A stretch of 13,606 nt of DNA from an uncultured Dechloromonas sp. (GTDB lineage Bacteria; Pseudomonadota; Gammaproteobacteria; Burkholderiales; Rhodocyclaceae), in assembly GCA_946477505.1 (NCBI GenBank), contig CAMKYP010000057.1, positions 1-13,606 of the forward strand, written 5' to 3'. A program made the position numbers and the translations under genes. The notes below the pieces were generated by a model. The model was given only the letters and a program-made list of their open reading frames with translations, had not been told where the DNA came from and ran no database searches. Of the stretch, positions 5,663-12,963 are shown piece after piece (position 1 is the stretch's first letter; each line of letters starts with the position of its first letter).

Positions 5663-7145
5663 AATCGATCAACATCAGCGAGACGTCGTCGCTGGCGGGA
5701 GTTCCATTCTGGTGGGCTTCCAGTGCTGCTTCGATTTTTAGGAAGCGGTCGCCGGGCGATGTGTTCGCGATCGCCTGTATCAAGCCGGAGGTTCCGAACT
5801 GCTCATTCGCCGGATTGGTGGCCTCGAGCAGGCCATCCGAATAGAGGACGAGTTGATTCTCCGCCTCCCACGAGAATGCCAGGGGTTCTCCGCCAAGCTC
5901 CGAACTGGCAACAATGCCAAGGGGCAGGTTGGTCGACGGGAATGTTTTTGTAGCGCGCCCCCAGCGATCGAATAGAAATGCCTCAGGCGTCCCACCGACC
6001 CAGATTTCGCCTTGACGCGATTGTTCATCAAGACAAACCAGGGTGATTGCGACAAAGCGACCGACCGGCATTGACTCCGTCAATTGCTGATTCAGTTCGA
6101 GAATGATCTCTTGAACTGTCCGATTTAACTTGGTCATTCGGTAGAACAGCGCAAGTACGGGCAGGACGCTGATGGCTGCCGCCAGTCCGTGCCCCGTTGC
6201 GTCGGCCAGTAAGGCGTAGAAGCGATTGTCGGGCGAGCGCGCGGCGGCAACGATGTCGCCGCTGAAGTGCTCGGCGGGTATGACCTTGTATTTCAGGCGA
6301 CGGTCACGCAGACCGCTGCGGTGCAACTGCTTTTCCATCAGGCGAAGCGCCAGTTGCTGTTCGGCTTGCGTTTGATCGTAGTAGGTTTGTAGCTGCCTGG
6401 CGTTGGCCCGCAGTTGCTGTTCGGCTTGCTTGCGTTCGGTGATGTCGCGGATGACGCAAATTTGCATTTGCTGGTTATCGAGCGTGACCTGACTGATCGA
6501 CAGGGTTGCCGGGAACTGGTGTCCATCCTTGTGGCGGGCCACCACTTCCTGTTCGCCGGGTTTGGCGGAGAATTCTCCGGGCAGCAGAATGGCTATGTTT
6601 CGGCCGATTATCTCGCTCTGGCTCCCGCCAAAAATACGCTCAGCGGACTGATTGGCTGACACGACGATGCCTTGCTCATCCGATGTGATGATGGCGTCGA
6701 GGACGTTGTCGGAAATGGCCTGGACCCGGTGCAAGGAGTCGATGGCCACTTGTTGCATCGACAGAGAACGCTGCATGGAACGCAGCTTGGCTTCGAGGAC
6801 GACGAAGTTGATCGGTTTGGTCAGGTAGTCGTCGGCACCCGCGTCGAGACCTTCCACCAAATTCTCGTCGCGATTGAGTGCTGACAGGAAAATGACCGGC
6901 GTCCACCGGTCGCAAGTCATGCCCTTGATGCGGCGAGCGGCCTCAAAGCCGTCCATGACGGGCATCATGATGTCGAGCAGAACGAGGTCCGGGGATTCGG
7001 TTTCGAACTTGCGGACCGCCTCTTCGCCATTCTCCGCAAGAATGACCTCATGCCCAAGTTTCTTCAGGAATACCTGAAGGATGTGCAGGTTGGTCCGGTT
7101 GTCATCAACCGCCAACACCTTCATTTTGGACATCAGGGCATTCAT
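5655..7145 (-). CDS. Response regulator with PAS domain and PP2C-type (SpoIIE/RsbU) phosphatase output
   Basis: This 496-residue protein has three parts. Residues 8-125 are a receiver domain with the acidic pair Asp14-Asp15, the phosphoacceptor Asp58 (in LVLLDIMMPVMDG), Ser88 and Lys110 (LTKPI). Residues 140-240 are a PAS domain, with ITSDEQGIVVSANQSAERIFG and an exit helix marked RDITERKQAE, followed by a coiled linker to about 275. Residues 285-494 are a PP2C-like serine phosphatase domain, with metal-ligand candidates Asp297 (FSGDIV), Asp315 (LLADATGHG), Asp437 (YSDGLLEATN) and Asp486-487 (SDDVSLM). Such proteins dephosphorylate anti-sigma antagonist-type targets in response to phosphorelay and PAS signals. 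No kinase, anti-sigma factor or antagonist is visible nearby, so input and target are unknown. No Shine-Dalgarno stands before the first ATG, and Met5 or Met8 could also start it. The gene may be co-transcribed with the ABC exporter upstream. Confidence 0.93.
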   Translation of the reverse strand: MNALMSKMKVLAVDDNRTNLHILQVFLKKLGHEVILAENGEEAVRKFETESPDLVLLDIMMPVMDGFEAARRIKGMTCDRWTPVIFLSALNRDENLVEGLDAGADDYLTKPINFVVLEAKLRSMQRSLSMQQVAIDSLHRVQAISDNVLDAIITSDEQGIVVSANQSAERIFGGSQSEIIGRNIAILLPGEFSAKPGEQEVVARHKDGHQFPATLSISQVTLDNQQMQICVIRDITERKQAEQQLRANARQLQTYYDQTQAEQQLALRLMEKQLHRSGLRDRRLKYKVIPAEHFSGDIVAAARSPDNRFYALLADATGHGLAAAISVLPVLALFYRMTKLNRTVQEIILELNQQLTESMPVGRFVAITLVCLDEQSRQGEIWVGGTPEAFLFDRWGRATKTFPSTNLPLGIVASSELGGEPLAFSWEAENQLVLYSDGLLEATNPANEQFGTSGLIQAIANTSPGDRFLKIEAALEAHQNGTPASDDVSLMLIDCP

Positions 7146-7189
7146 GGAAGAGAGGTAGGTCCAACTAAAAAAATTGCCAACAATCCTAT

Positions 7190-7209
7190 CACGCCGCAGG
7201 GGCGGCGTG
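7190..7209 (-). other. GC-rich hairpin between the ABC exporter and phosphatase genes
   Basis: CACGCCGC (7190-7197) and GCGGCGTG (7202-7209) form a perfect 8-bp stem with a 4-base loop in the 93-base gap between two genes of the same direction. On the minus strand a run of seven T (complement of 7167-7173) follows, but 16 bases after the stem, which is too far for a standard intrinsic terminator. It may attenuate read-through or mark a processing site. The rest of the gap shows no gene or clear promoter. Confidence 0.35.
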
Positions 7210-7238
7210 GCCGGCTGACGACGCCGAAAGCGGATAGG

Positions 7239-9047
7239 TCAGATGATGTTCTGCTGTTCTTCCTGTTGCTGGAGCATCCACATCGTTGCATATTGCCCGC
7301 CGGCAGCGAGCAGCGCCGGGTGGGTGCCTCTTTCGATGATGTGACCGGCACTCATGACCAGTATTTCGTCCGCATTCATGACGGTCGACAGTCGGTGCGC
7401 AATGATCAGTGTCGTGCGTCCGATGGCAGCCTGTTCGAGCTGGCCCTGAATGGCGCGCTCTGTCCCCGAGTCGAGTGCCGAGGTGGCTTCATCGAAGATC
7501 AGTATGGGTGGGTTCTTGAGGAGTGTCCGGGCAATTGCGACGCGCTGTTTCTCCCCTCCGGACAGCTTGAGACCCCGCTCGCCAACCTTGGTGTCGTATT
7601 TGAGCGGCAGGGATTCTATGAAGTCATGCAACTGGGCGGCGCGGGCGGCGGCGAGGACTTCTTCGCGACTGGCGTTTGGCCGACCGTAGTTGATGTTATA
7701 GAAAATGGTGTCGTTGAACAGCACGGTATCCTGGGGGACGATGCCGATGGCCGCCCGCAGGCTGCTCTGACGAAGGCTGCGCAGGTCGTGACCGTTGATG
7801 CGGATGGCGCCGCCGCGGACATCGTAGAAGCGGTAGAGCAGTCGGGCCAAGGTTGATTTGCCGGCACCGGAATGGCCAACGACAGCGACGGTCTTGCCGG
7901 GCGCGATCGCGAAATTCAGATTCTGCAGGATTTGCCGATTGGGCTCGTAGGAAAAGTCGACCGAGTCGAAGTTGATCTGCAACGGCCCAGGTGGCAGTTC
8001 TCGGGCATCGACGGGGTCGGCAATTTCCTGATTCTCGTGCAACAGGTTGAACATCCGTTCGATATCGGTCAATGCCTGGCGGATTTCGCGATAGACGATG
8101 CCGAGAAAGTTAAGCGGCATGTACAACTGGATCAGGAAAGCATTGACCAAGACAAGGTCGCCGATGGTCATTTCGCCGGCAACGACGCCGCTGGCGGCAC
8201 GCCACATCATGGCGGTTACGCCGATGGCGATGATCGCGGCCTGCCCGAGGTTGAGGTAGGCGAGCGTTGTCTGGCTGCGGGTGGCCGCTTCCTCCCACTT
8301 GACCAGTTGCTCGTCGTAACGCTGGGCTTCCCAGGCTTCGTTGTTGAAATATTTGACTGTCTCGTAGTTGAGCAGGCTATCGACGGCCCGCGTGTTGGCA
8401 GCCGAATCGTTTTCATTGACCGCCCGGCGGATGTCGATGCGCCAGTTGCTGACCCGGACCGTGAATACCACGTAGGCAATCAGTGAAGCGAGGGTGATGA
8501 TCACGTAGCCGATGTCGTACTTCACGAAAAGAATCGTCAGAACGAGCCCGATCTCGACGAGCGTGGGGAGGATCGAATACAGGCTGTAGGAAATCAGGCT
8601 TGAGATGGAACGGCTACCCCGCTCGATGTCGCGGGAGACGCCACCGGTCTGGCGTTCCAGATGGAAGCGCAGCGAGAGCGCATGCAGGTGGCCAAAAACC
8701 TCCAGCGACACCTGGCGCACTGCACGCTGGGTGACTCGGGCAAAGAGAATTTCGCGCAATTCTGTAAAGAGCGACGTGGAAAAGCGCAGGATGCCGTAAA
8801 GCGCGAGCAGCAAAACGGGGAGGGCAAGCGCTTGCTGTTCGCTGCTCAGACCGTCAATCATCTCCTTGAAAATCATCGGCACGCCGACATTGGCGAGCTT
8901 GGCGCCGATCAGGCAGCCCAGTGCGGCGATGACCCGCAGCCGATAGCGCCACAGGTAGGGGAACAGCGTGCGCAAGGTCAGCCACACGTGGGTTTGGGCA
9001 AGTGCCTGACCGGCGGGCGGCTTGGGGAGAGCGGTGGAGCGGCGCAT
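7239..9047 (-). CDS. ABC half-exporter of the Atm1/HMT1 (ABCB7-like) family, transmembrane plus ATPase
   Basis: A fused exporter with an N-terminal six-helix membrane domain (about residues 30-325) and a C-terminal nucleotide-binding domain. It is expected to dimerise in the inner membrane. Numbering from the longest frame (TTG at 9065, 608 residues), it has Walker A GHSGAGKS (397-404), Q-loop Gln445, signature LSGGE (501-505), Walker B ILIFDE with catalytic Glu526, and H-loop His557. The segment RAVDSLLNYETVKYFNNE just before TM5 is the hallmark of Atm1-type transporters, which export glutathione-linked or metal-related substrates; the substrate here is inferred only at that level. I prefer the ATG at 9047 (602 residues) over the TTG at 9065. 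Neither has a clear Shine-Dalgarno. It is divergent from the thioesterase gene and upstream of the phosphatase gene. Confidence 0.93.
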   Translation of the reverse strand: MRRSTALPKPPAGQALAQTHVWLTLRTLFPYLWRYRLRVIAALGCLIGAKLANVGVPMIFKEMIDGLSSEQQALALPVLLLALYGILRFSTSLFTELREILFARVTQRAVRQVSLEVFGHLHALSLRFHLERQTGGVSRDIERGSRSISSLISYSLYSILPTLVEIGLVLTILFVKYDIGYVIITLASLIAYVVFTVRVSNWRIDIRRAVNENDSAANTRAVDSLLNYETVKYFNNEAWEAQRYDEQLVKWEEAATRSQTTLAYLNLGQAAIIAIGVTAMMWRAASGVVAGEMTIGDLVLVNAFLIQLYMPLNFLGIVYREIRQALTDIERMFNLLHENQEIADPVDARELPPGPLQINFDSVDFSYEPNRQILQNLNFAIAPGKTVAVVGHSGAGKSTLARLLYRFYDVRGGAIRINGHDLRSLRQSSLRAAIGIVPQDTVLFNDTIFYNINYGRPNASREEVLAAARAAQLHDFIESLPLKYDTKVGERGLKLSGGEKQRVAIARTLLKNPPILIFDEATSALDSGTERAIQGQLEQAAIGRTTLIIAHRLSTVMNADEILVMSAGHIIERGTHPALLAAGGQYATMWMLQQQEEQQNII

Positions 9048-9143
9048 GGAGAAAAGAGGGGGCAATCGTTATGAGTCGGGCAAGTATATGAAAACCGCCC
9101 GCTTTACGGGAAAATCCAGCTATCCATTCGTGACGGATAAATT

Positions 9144-9542
9144 ATGACTTCCCCTTCTCTTGCGCTTCCCGCCAGGCACTGCACGCTGCGTGTCGTGCCA
9201 ATGCCGGCTGACCTCAACCAGAATGGCGACGTATTTGGCGGCTGGGTGATGGCCCAGGTCGATGTCGCCGGGGCCATTCCCGCCATGCGTCGCGCCAAGG
9301 GCCGGGTAGCAACCGTTTCGGTCAATTCCTTCATGTTCAAGCAGCCGATCTCGGTCGGCGATATTGTCAGCTTCTATGCCGACATCGTGCGGGTCGGAAC
9401 GACCTCGATCACCGTGCGTGTCGAAGTGTATGCCGAGCGAAATTACGCCGCTCCGATCATCGTCAAGGTTACCGAGGCTGAACTGACCTATGTGGCGATC
9501 GACGGCACCGGCATGAAACGGAATGTTCCGCCCGAAAATTGA
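9144..9542 (+). CDS. yciA: YciA-type acyl-CoA thioesterase (hotdog fold)
   Basis: The 132-residue product matches the YciA family of cytoplasmic acyl-CoA thioesterases, which hydrolyse a broad range of acyl-CoAs to free acid and CoA. It contains PADLNQNGDVFGGWVMAQVD (residues 21-40), where Asp40 corresponds to the catalytic aspartate of the family. The hotdog core follows with RVATVSVNSFMFKQPISVGD and a TTSITVRVEVYAE strand. The ATG at 9144 has a weak GGA about 7 bases upstream. The gene diverges from the ABC exporter across 96 bases. It lies 59 bases before a FadL-like porin, which fits a link to fatty-acid turnover, though that link is inference. Confidence 0.9.
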   Translation: MTSPSLALPARHCTLRVVPMPADLNQNGDVFGGWVMAQVDVAGAIPAMRRAKGRVATVSVNSFMFKQPISVGDIVSFYADIVRVGTTSITVRVEVYAERNYAAPIIVKVTEAELTYVAIDGTGMKRNVPPEN

Positions 9543-9550
9543 GCGGAAAT

Positions 9551-9560
9551 GGTCTAAAAT
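9551..9560 (+). promoter_or_regulatory. Possible -10 element (GGTCTAAAAT) before the FadL-like gene
   Basis: TAAAAT at 9555-9560, in the context GGTCTAAAAT, resembles a sigma-70 -10 box and lies 41 bases before the fadL-like start in the gap after the thioesterase gene. I find no good -35 at 16-18 bases upstream. The same GTCTAAAAT word occurs before ridA, which is the main reason to list it. Weak evidence. Confidence 0.25.
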
Positions 9561-9601
9561 CCGATGGCTAATCAATTACCCGCCCGCTAGCGAGCCAAAA
9601 A

Positions 9602-10777
9602 ATGCACACATTCACCTTGCGTACCATGCCGGCCTTGATGCTGCTGGCCTTTTCGAGCATGGCTTCCGCCGCCGCGTTCCAGCTCTGGGAGCAGAACGCC
9701 AGCGGCCTGGGCAACGCCTACGCAGGTTCGGCAGCGGTAGCCGATAATGCCAGTACGGTGTTCTTCAATCCGGCCGGACTGACGCAATTGACGGGCTTTC
9801 AACTCTCGGCCGGGGTGGTCGGTGTCGGGCCGCGCTACGAATTCCGGAATGACGGTTCGACCGGTACTGGCAACAACGGCGGCGATGCGGGTGGCTGGCA
9901 CGCCGTGCCCAATCTTTATCTGTCCGGCCGCGTGACCGACAGGCTTTCCCTGGGGTTTGGCGTCTCGGCCCCCTTTGGCCTGGCGACCGAGTACGACAGC
10001 GGCTGGATCGGGCGTGCCCAGTCGATCAAGTCGGAGGTTCGCACGATCAACTTCAATCCGTCGGTGGCCTATCGTGTCAACGACACCCTGTCTCTCGGAT
10101 TTGGCGTCAACTATCAGAAAATCGACGCCGAACTGACCAATTCGCTGTCCCGCTTGAAGGGGGACGATACCGCTTGGGGTTGGAACGTCGGCGCATTGTT
10201 TACGCTCTCCCCCGCCATGCGGGTCGGTCTCTCTTACCGCTCTTCGATGAAGTACACCCTGGAAGGCACGATGAATGGCGCGATTCCGGTCAGGGCAGAT
10301 GTTGAATTGCCGGATACCGCCATTCTATCGGTGTGGCAGCAGGTGTCCGATCGCTGGGAGGCGATGGGTGACCTCTCCTACACCCGCTGGGGAACCCTGC
10401 GTTCGCTGAACGTGGTCAGTCGCGCGAGCGGCGCGATGCTGGGGACGGAGTCGTTCAATTATGACAATGCCTGGCGTGTCGCCTGGGGTGCCGCCTATAA
10501 GGCAAGCGACGCGGCCAAGCTGAAGTTCGGTATCGCCTACGATCGCACACCGGTCAAGGATTCCGATCGCTCCGCACGCGTACCGGACAACAGCCGTCTT
10601 TGGCTGTCGGTGGGCGGGCAATGGAATGCCGGTCGCTACGGCAAGATCGACCTCGGTTACAGCTACCTCTACGTCCGCGACCCCGATATCAACATGACCA
10701 AGAACGGGACGACCTTGCGCGGAAGCTACGATGCAGCTGCCCATCTCGTCGGCTTGCAGTACTCGGTGGGCTTTTAA
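9602..10777 (+). CDS. FadL/TodX-family outer-membrane channel for hydrophobic compounds
   Basis: A 391-residue outer-membrane beta-barrel protein. Residues 1-23 are a signal peptide with a hydrophobic core (PALMLLAFSSM) and an ASA|A cleavage site. The mature protein starts AAFQLWEQNASGLGNAYAG and has the FFNPAGL motif at residues 54-60, both typical of the N-terminal hatch of FadL-like channels. The remainder alternates polar and aromatic residues as in barrel strands and ends in ..LQYSVGF, the terminal Phe recognised for barrel assembly. FadL proteins take up long-chain fatty acids or aromatic hydrocarbons by lateral diffusion. The substrate here cannot be told from sequence. It is shorter than E. 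coli FadL (446). Only a weak GAG precedes the ATG. The DUF2802 gene follows after 21 bases. Confidence 0.9.
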   Translation: MHTFTLRTMPALMLLAFSSMASAAAFQLWEQNASGLGNAYAGSAAVADNASTVFFNPAGLTQLTGFQLSAGVVGVGPRYEFRNDGSTGTGNNGGDAGGWHAVPNLYLSGRVTDRLSLGFGVSAPFGLATEYDSGWIGRAQSIKSEVRTINFNPSVAYRVNDTLSLGFGVNYQKIDAELTNSLSRLKGDDTAWGWNVGALFTLSPAMRVGLSYRSSMKYTLEGTMNGAIPVRADVELPDTAILSVWQQVSDRWEAMGDLSYTRWGTLRSLNVVSRASGAMLGTESFNYDNAWRVAWGAAYKASDAAKLKFGIAYDRTPVKDSDRSARVPDNSRLWLSVGGQWNAGRYGKIDLGYSYLYVRDPDINMTKNGTTLRGSYDAAAHLVGLQYSVGF

Positions 10778-10798
10778 GCCAGAGCGGAAGCATTCGGG

Positions 10799-11335
10799 GT
10801 GTCGACACTGGAGCTGGCGGGCATGACATGGGGGATGCGCGAGGCGTTGATCGTCTTGATCGCGTTGATCGCCCTTTACATGCTCTTCGTCGTGCTCCGC
10901 ATGCGCCATTTGCGTCGGCAGCCGATGTCTTCTTCACCGCAGGAGTCGGCACCGGCCATTCAGACGCCGGCCGGACAAAAAGACGCTGCCGGGATGGCAT
11001 CTTCAGCGGGTGAAACAGCAGCGGAGTCGGAGGCAGATCAGGACACCGCGCCGCTGCATCTGGCGGAAGAGGTCCTGCGCTCCGGCGTGGAACAGGAACT
11101 GGCCCAACTGCGCGACGAGGTGGATGCCGTGCGGGGCGAACTGGCGGCATTGCGCGCCGACATGCAGCATGAGCTGGCTTCCTTGAGAGCCTGCCAGACG
11201 GTCTCGCCGATTTATGGCGACGCCATGCAGCTGGCAGTTTCCGGATACGATGCAGCAGCCATCGCCGAACGCTGCGGCATCGCACGGGCCGAGGCCGACC
11301 TAGTCGTGGCGCTGGCCAAGAGTCAGGAGCGTTGA
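10799..11335 (+). CDS. DUF2802 single-pass membrane protein
   Basis: A 178-residue protein with one N-terminal membrane helix (about residues 15-33), a low-complexity Ser/Ala/Gln-rich linker (42-85), a predicted coiled coil (about 97-130, with heptad-like LAQLRDEVDAVRGELAALRA) and a C-terminal helix-turn-helix-like segment (about 140-174, MQLAVSGYDAAAIAERCGIA) that resembles the DUF2802 domain. The function of this family is not known to me. The GTG start at 10799 is chosen because GGAAG at 10786-10790 lies 8 bases upstream. The next in-frame ATG (10823) would lose eight residues. It is probably co-transcribed with the FadL-like gene and with the SPOR gene that follows 7 bases later. Confidence 0.8.
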   Translation: MSTLELAGMTWGMREALIVLIALIALYMLFVVLRMRHLRRQPMSSSPQESAPAIQTPAGQKDAAGMASSAGETAAESEADQDTAPLHLAEEVLRSGVEQELAQLRDEVDAVRGELAALRADMQHELASLRACQTVSPIYGDAMQLAVSGYDAAAIAERCGIARAEADLVVALAKSQER

Positions 11336-11342
11336 GACAGGC

Positions 11343-12137
11343 ATGGCAGAACAATCGAACGGACAGGATAACGACAACGCCGCGGGCGAATTGCGTGGGC
11401 AACTGGCCAAACGGCTCGCCGTGGCGGGTATTCTGGTAGCCATGCTGCTGGGTATCCTGGCATTCTTCGATTACCTCGCGAACCCGCCCGAAGATTCGGA
11501 GGCAGTGGTATTTACCCGGCCGGTTCCGGTGGCGCCGCAGAAAGCGGTGTCACAGCCCGTCACTCCGGCGGAAAATTTTCCCGAGCCGCCGGCGCCGGAA
11601 AAAACCGAGGCCGCTACGGAGGCGCCCCCGCCCCCTGCAGTCGAGGCGCAACCCGTAGTGCCGGTTGAAGCCAAGCCGGAAGTGCGTCCCGATCAACGGG
11701 CATCGCCCCCGGTGGCCGGCCACCGGTTGGCGCCGGCCCATCCGCCGGCTGCTGCTGCACCCGCGCCAACCAAACCGATTGCCGAAGGTACGGCGGAGCC
11801 GTCCAGCCAGCCGCCGCGCCCGATCCCGTCCGCGGAGCCGGCACCGGCCAAGCCGGTCGCGCGTCTGGCCGAGCCTCGGACAGCGGCGCCAGTGCTGCCG
11901 CCTGCGGTTTCCCGGCTGTTTTCTGGCTTTGTGTTGCAGGCCGGGGTGTTTTCCAGTTCCCAGCGGGCGGAGGAATTGCACGCCAGGCTGACGCTGAGCG
12001 GGGTGCCGTCAACCTTGGAAACCCGTGTCCAGGTCGGCCCCTTCCGCACCAAGCAGGAGGCGGAGGCGGCGCAGGCGAAGCTGAAGGAATTGGGTGTCGA
12101 AACCATCCTGATTCCTCCGCGCGGCAAAAATCCGTAG
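11343..12137 (+). CDS. SPOR-domain single-pass membrane protein
   Basis: A 264-residue protein with a short cytoplasmic N-terminus (1-24), one membrane helix (about 25-46, LAVAGILVAMLLGILAFFDYL), a long Pro/Ala-rich periplasmic linker (about 47-190) and a C-terminal SPOR domain (about 194-258, GFVLQAGVFSSSQRAEELHA and VQVGPFRTKQEAEAAQAKL). SPOR domains bind denuded glycan strands of septal peptidoglycan, so a role in division or cell-wall remodelling is likely by family. This layout resembles FtsN and DedD, but I cannot assign it to either. Its neighbour, the DUF2802 protein, shares the single-pass topology. An intrinsic terminator follows 7 bases after the stop. Confidence 0.88.
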   Translation: MAEQSNGQDNDNAAGELRGQLAKRLAVAGILVAMLLGILAFFDYLANPPEDSEAVVFTRPVPVAPQKAVSQPVTPAENFPEPPAPEKTEAATEAPPPPAVEAQPVVPVEAKPEVRPDQRASPPVAGHRLAPAHPPAAAAPAPTKPIAEGTAEPSSQPPRPIPSAEPAPAKPVARLAEPRTAAPVLPPAVSRLFSGFVLQAGVFSSSQRAEELHARLTLSGVPSTLETRVQVGPFRTKQEAEAAQAKLKELGVETILIPPRGKNP

Positions 12138-12144
12138 CTTGCTC

Positions 12145-12172
12145 GCCGGCAAAAAAAGCGCCGGTCTTTTTT
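12145..12172 (+). terminator. Intrinsic terminator after the SPOR gene
   Basis: GCCGGC (12145-12150) pairs with GCCGGT (12160-12165) to form a 6-bp GC-rich stem with one G-U pair. The loop is AAAAAAAGC, and CTTTTTT follows at 12166-12172. Alternatively, the A-run can pair with the T-run. It follows the SPOR stop codon at once and separates it from a convergent gene ending at 12189. Confidence 0.75.
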
Positions 12173-12188
12173 CGGGTGGCCCGCCTGC

Positions 12189-12521
12189 TCAGGGCATCCC
12201 GGGCAAGTGGGGCAGGCCAAGGCCGTGGCGCATGTCGTGATGCAATTGCAGTGGCGGCGGTAGCGGGGCGCCGTGGACGCCACGCCGCTCTTCGTAGCCG
12301 TGATGATCGTGATGGTGGTCGCCATAACCGTCGTAGTAGCGGTATCCCGATCGGTAATAGATACTGGTCGCTGGGTAGCCGTAGACTGGATAGGTCTCGA
12401 CGTAAGCTGGCGGTGGCCGCTGGTAGCCGACCGGGTAGGTCGGTACGACGGTACAGGCGCTCAGGCTGCCCAGTAAGGTGGCGGTGAGACTGAGGCGGAG
12501 GGCGAGCGAGGTGCGGTTCAT
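12189..12521 (-). CDS. Small His/Tyr/Pro-rich lipoprotein of unknown function
   Basis: A 110-residue protein with a lipoprotein signal peptide: hydrophobic core SLTATLLGSL and lipobox LSAC with Cys23 as the lipidation site. The residue after Cys is Thr, not Asp, which points to the outer membrane by the usual sorting rule. The mature part has three zones: a Pro/Tyr-rich stretch (about 27-65, 13 Tyr in all), a His-rich cluster DHHHDHH (about 69-75) and a His-containing tail with PLPPPLQLHHD. Ten histidines lie in the last 43 residues or so, which could bind metal, but this is inference from composition. I recognise no named family. No Shine-Dalgarno is evident. It converges on the SPOR gene. 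Confidence 0.7.
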   Translation of the reverse strand: MNRTSLALRLSLTATLLGSLSACTVVPTYPVGYQRPPPAYVETYPVYGYPATSIYYRSGYRYYDGYGDHHHDHHGYEERRGVHGAPLPPPLQLHHDMRHGLGLPHLPGMP

Positions 12522-12590
12522 GGTAGTGATATGTCGTGATTGGTAAGCAAATAACGCAGAAGCGCCGTGTCGGGCCTACGCAGGCAGCCG

Positions 12591-12619
12591 GCCCGCTTGT
12601 AACAATTCGTTAAGCGGGC
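12591..12619 (-). other. Inverted repeat spanning the stop codon of the TPR gene
   Basis: GCCCGCTT (12591-12598) and AAGCGGGC (12612-12619) are perfect complements, and the pairing extends inward by AAC/GTT (12601-12603 with 12609-12611) if two bases bulge out, leaving a 5-base loop. The stop codon of the minus-strand TPR gene (complement 12610-12612) sits in the stem. No T-run follows on the minus strand. It may be a weak terminator or a 3'-end stability element. The rest of the gap to the lipoprotein gene (12522-12590) shows a small GCCTACGCAGGC repeat and nothing else I can support. Confidence 0.4.
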
Positions 12620-12954
12620 GGCGTGTCGCCTGTCTCTTGTGCCTTGCGGATTCGCCGGGCAAACACGTTCATTTCCTTCGCGGCCTGGATGTCGCCTTTG
12701 GCTTCGGCCACAGCAATGCCTCGTTCATAGGCGTTCAGTGCGAGGAGCGCGTTGCCCGCCTCGGCGTGCGCCTTGCCGAGCGCCTTCCAGGCGGCCGAGT
12801 AGGCAGGGTCGCGGTCCACGGCGGCCTGGAAGCTGGCGGCCGCCTTGTCCGGTACCCCGGCCTTGAGGTATTCATTGCCGAGCGAGAAGCGGAGTAGGGC
12901 GCCATCGCGCGGGCCGTCGAGCATTTTTTCCAAGGATTCGATGCGTGGGTTCAT
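12610..12954 (-). CDS. Small tetratricopeptide-repeat protein
   Basis: A 114-residue soluble protein without signal peptide or membrane helix. Residues 19-50 (ALLRFSLGNEYLKAGVPDKAAASFQAAVDRDP) and 53-86 (SAAWKALGKAHAEAGNALLALNAYERG) fit the TPR pattern, with the typical small residues and the closing DP. TPR proteins are scaffolds for protein-protein contacts, and the partner cannot be told here. The ATG start at 12954 gives MNPRIESLEKML. No clear Shine-Dalgarno precedes it. The gene diverges from ridA across 52 bases and heads in the same direction as the lipoprotein gene. Confidence 0.85.
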   Translation of the reverse strand: MNPRIESLEKMLDGPRDGALLRFSLGNEYLKAGVPDKAAASFQAAVDRDPAYSAAWKALGKAHAEAGNALLALNAYERGIAVAEAKGDIQAAKEMNVFARRIRKAQETGDTPPA

Positions 12955-12963
12955 ATGGGGCCG

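Noticed and set aside
7167..7209. Intrinsic terminator between the ABC exporter and phosphatase genes
   Set aside because: The 8-bp stem is real, but the T-run on the minus strand lies 16 bases from it, so I list it only as a hairpin.
7050..8486. Two plus-strand open frames of 268 and 204 codons
   Set aside because: Both lie opposite the ABC exporter and response regulator, whose motifs are intact. The plus-strand translations show no domain.
9066..9143. Divergent promoters between the ABC exporter and thioesterase genes
   Set aside because: TATACT-like and TATATG-like words are present near 9085, but no acceptable -35 accompanies either. A promoter must exist here or nearby, but I cannot place it.
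12184..12193. CCTG-CT-CAGG repeat at the stop of the lipoprotein gene
   Set aside because: A 4-bp stem with a 2-base loop is too small to fold on its own.
11550..12325. Minus-strand open frames opposite the SPOR gene
   Set aside because: They mirror the Pro/Ala-rich linker and read as Arg/Gly-rich low complexity. The SPOR gene has a clear membrane helix and domain.
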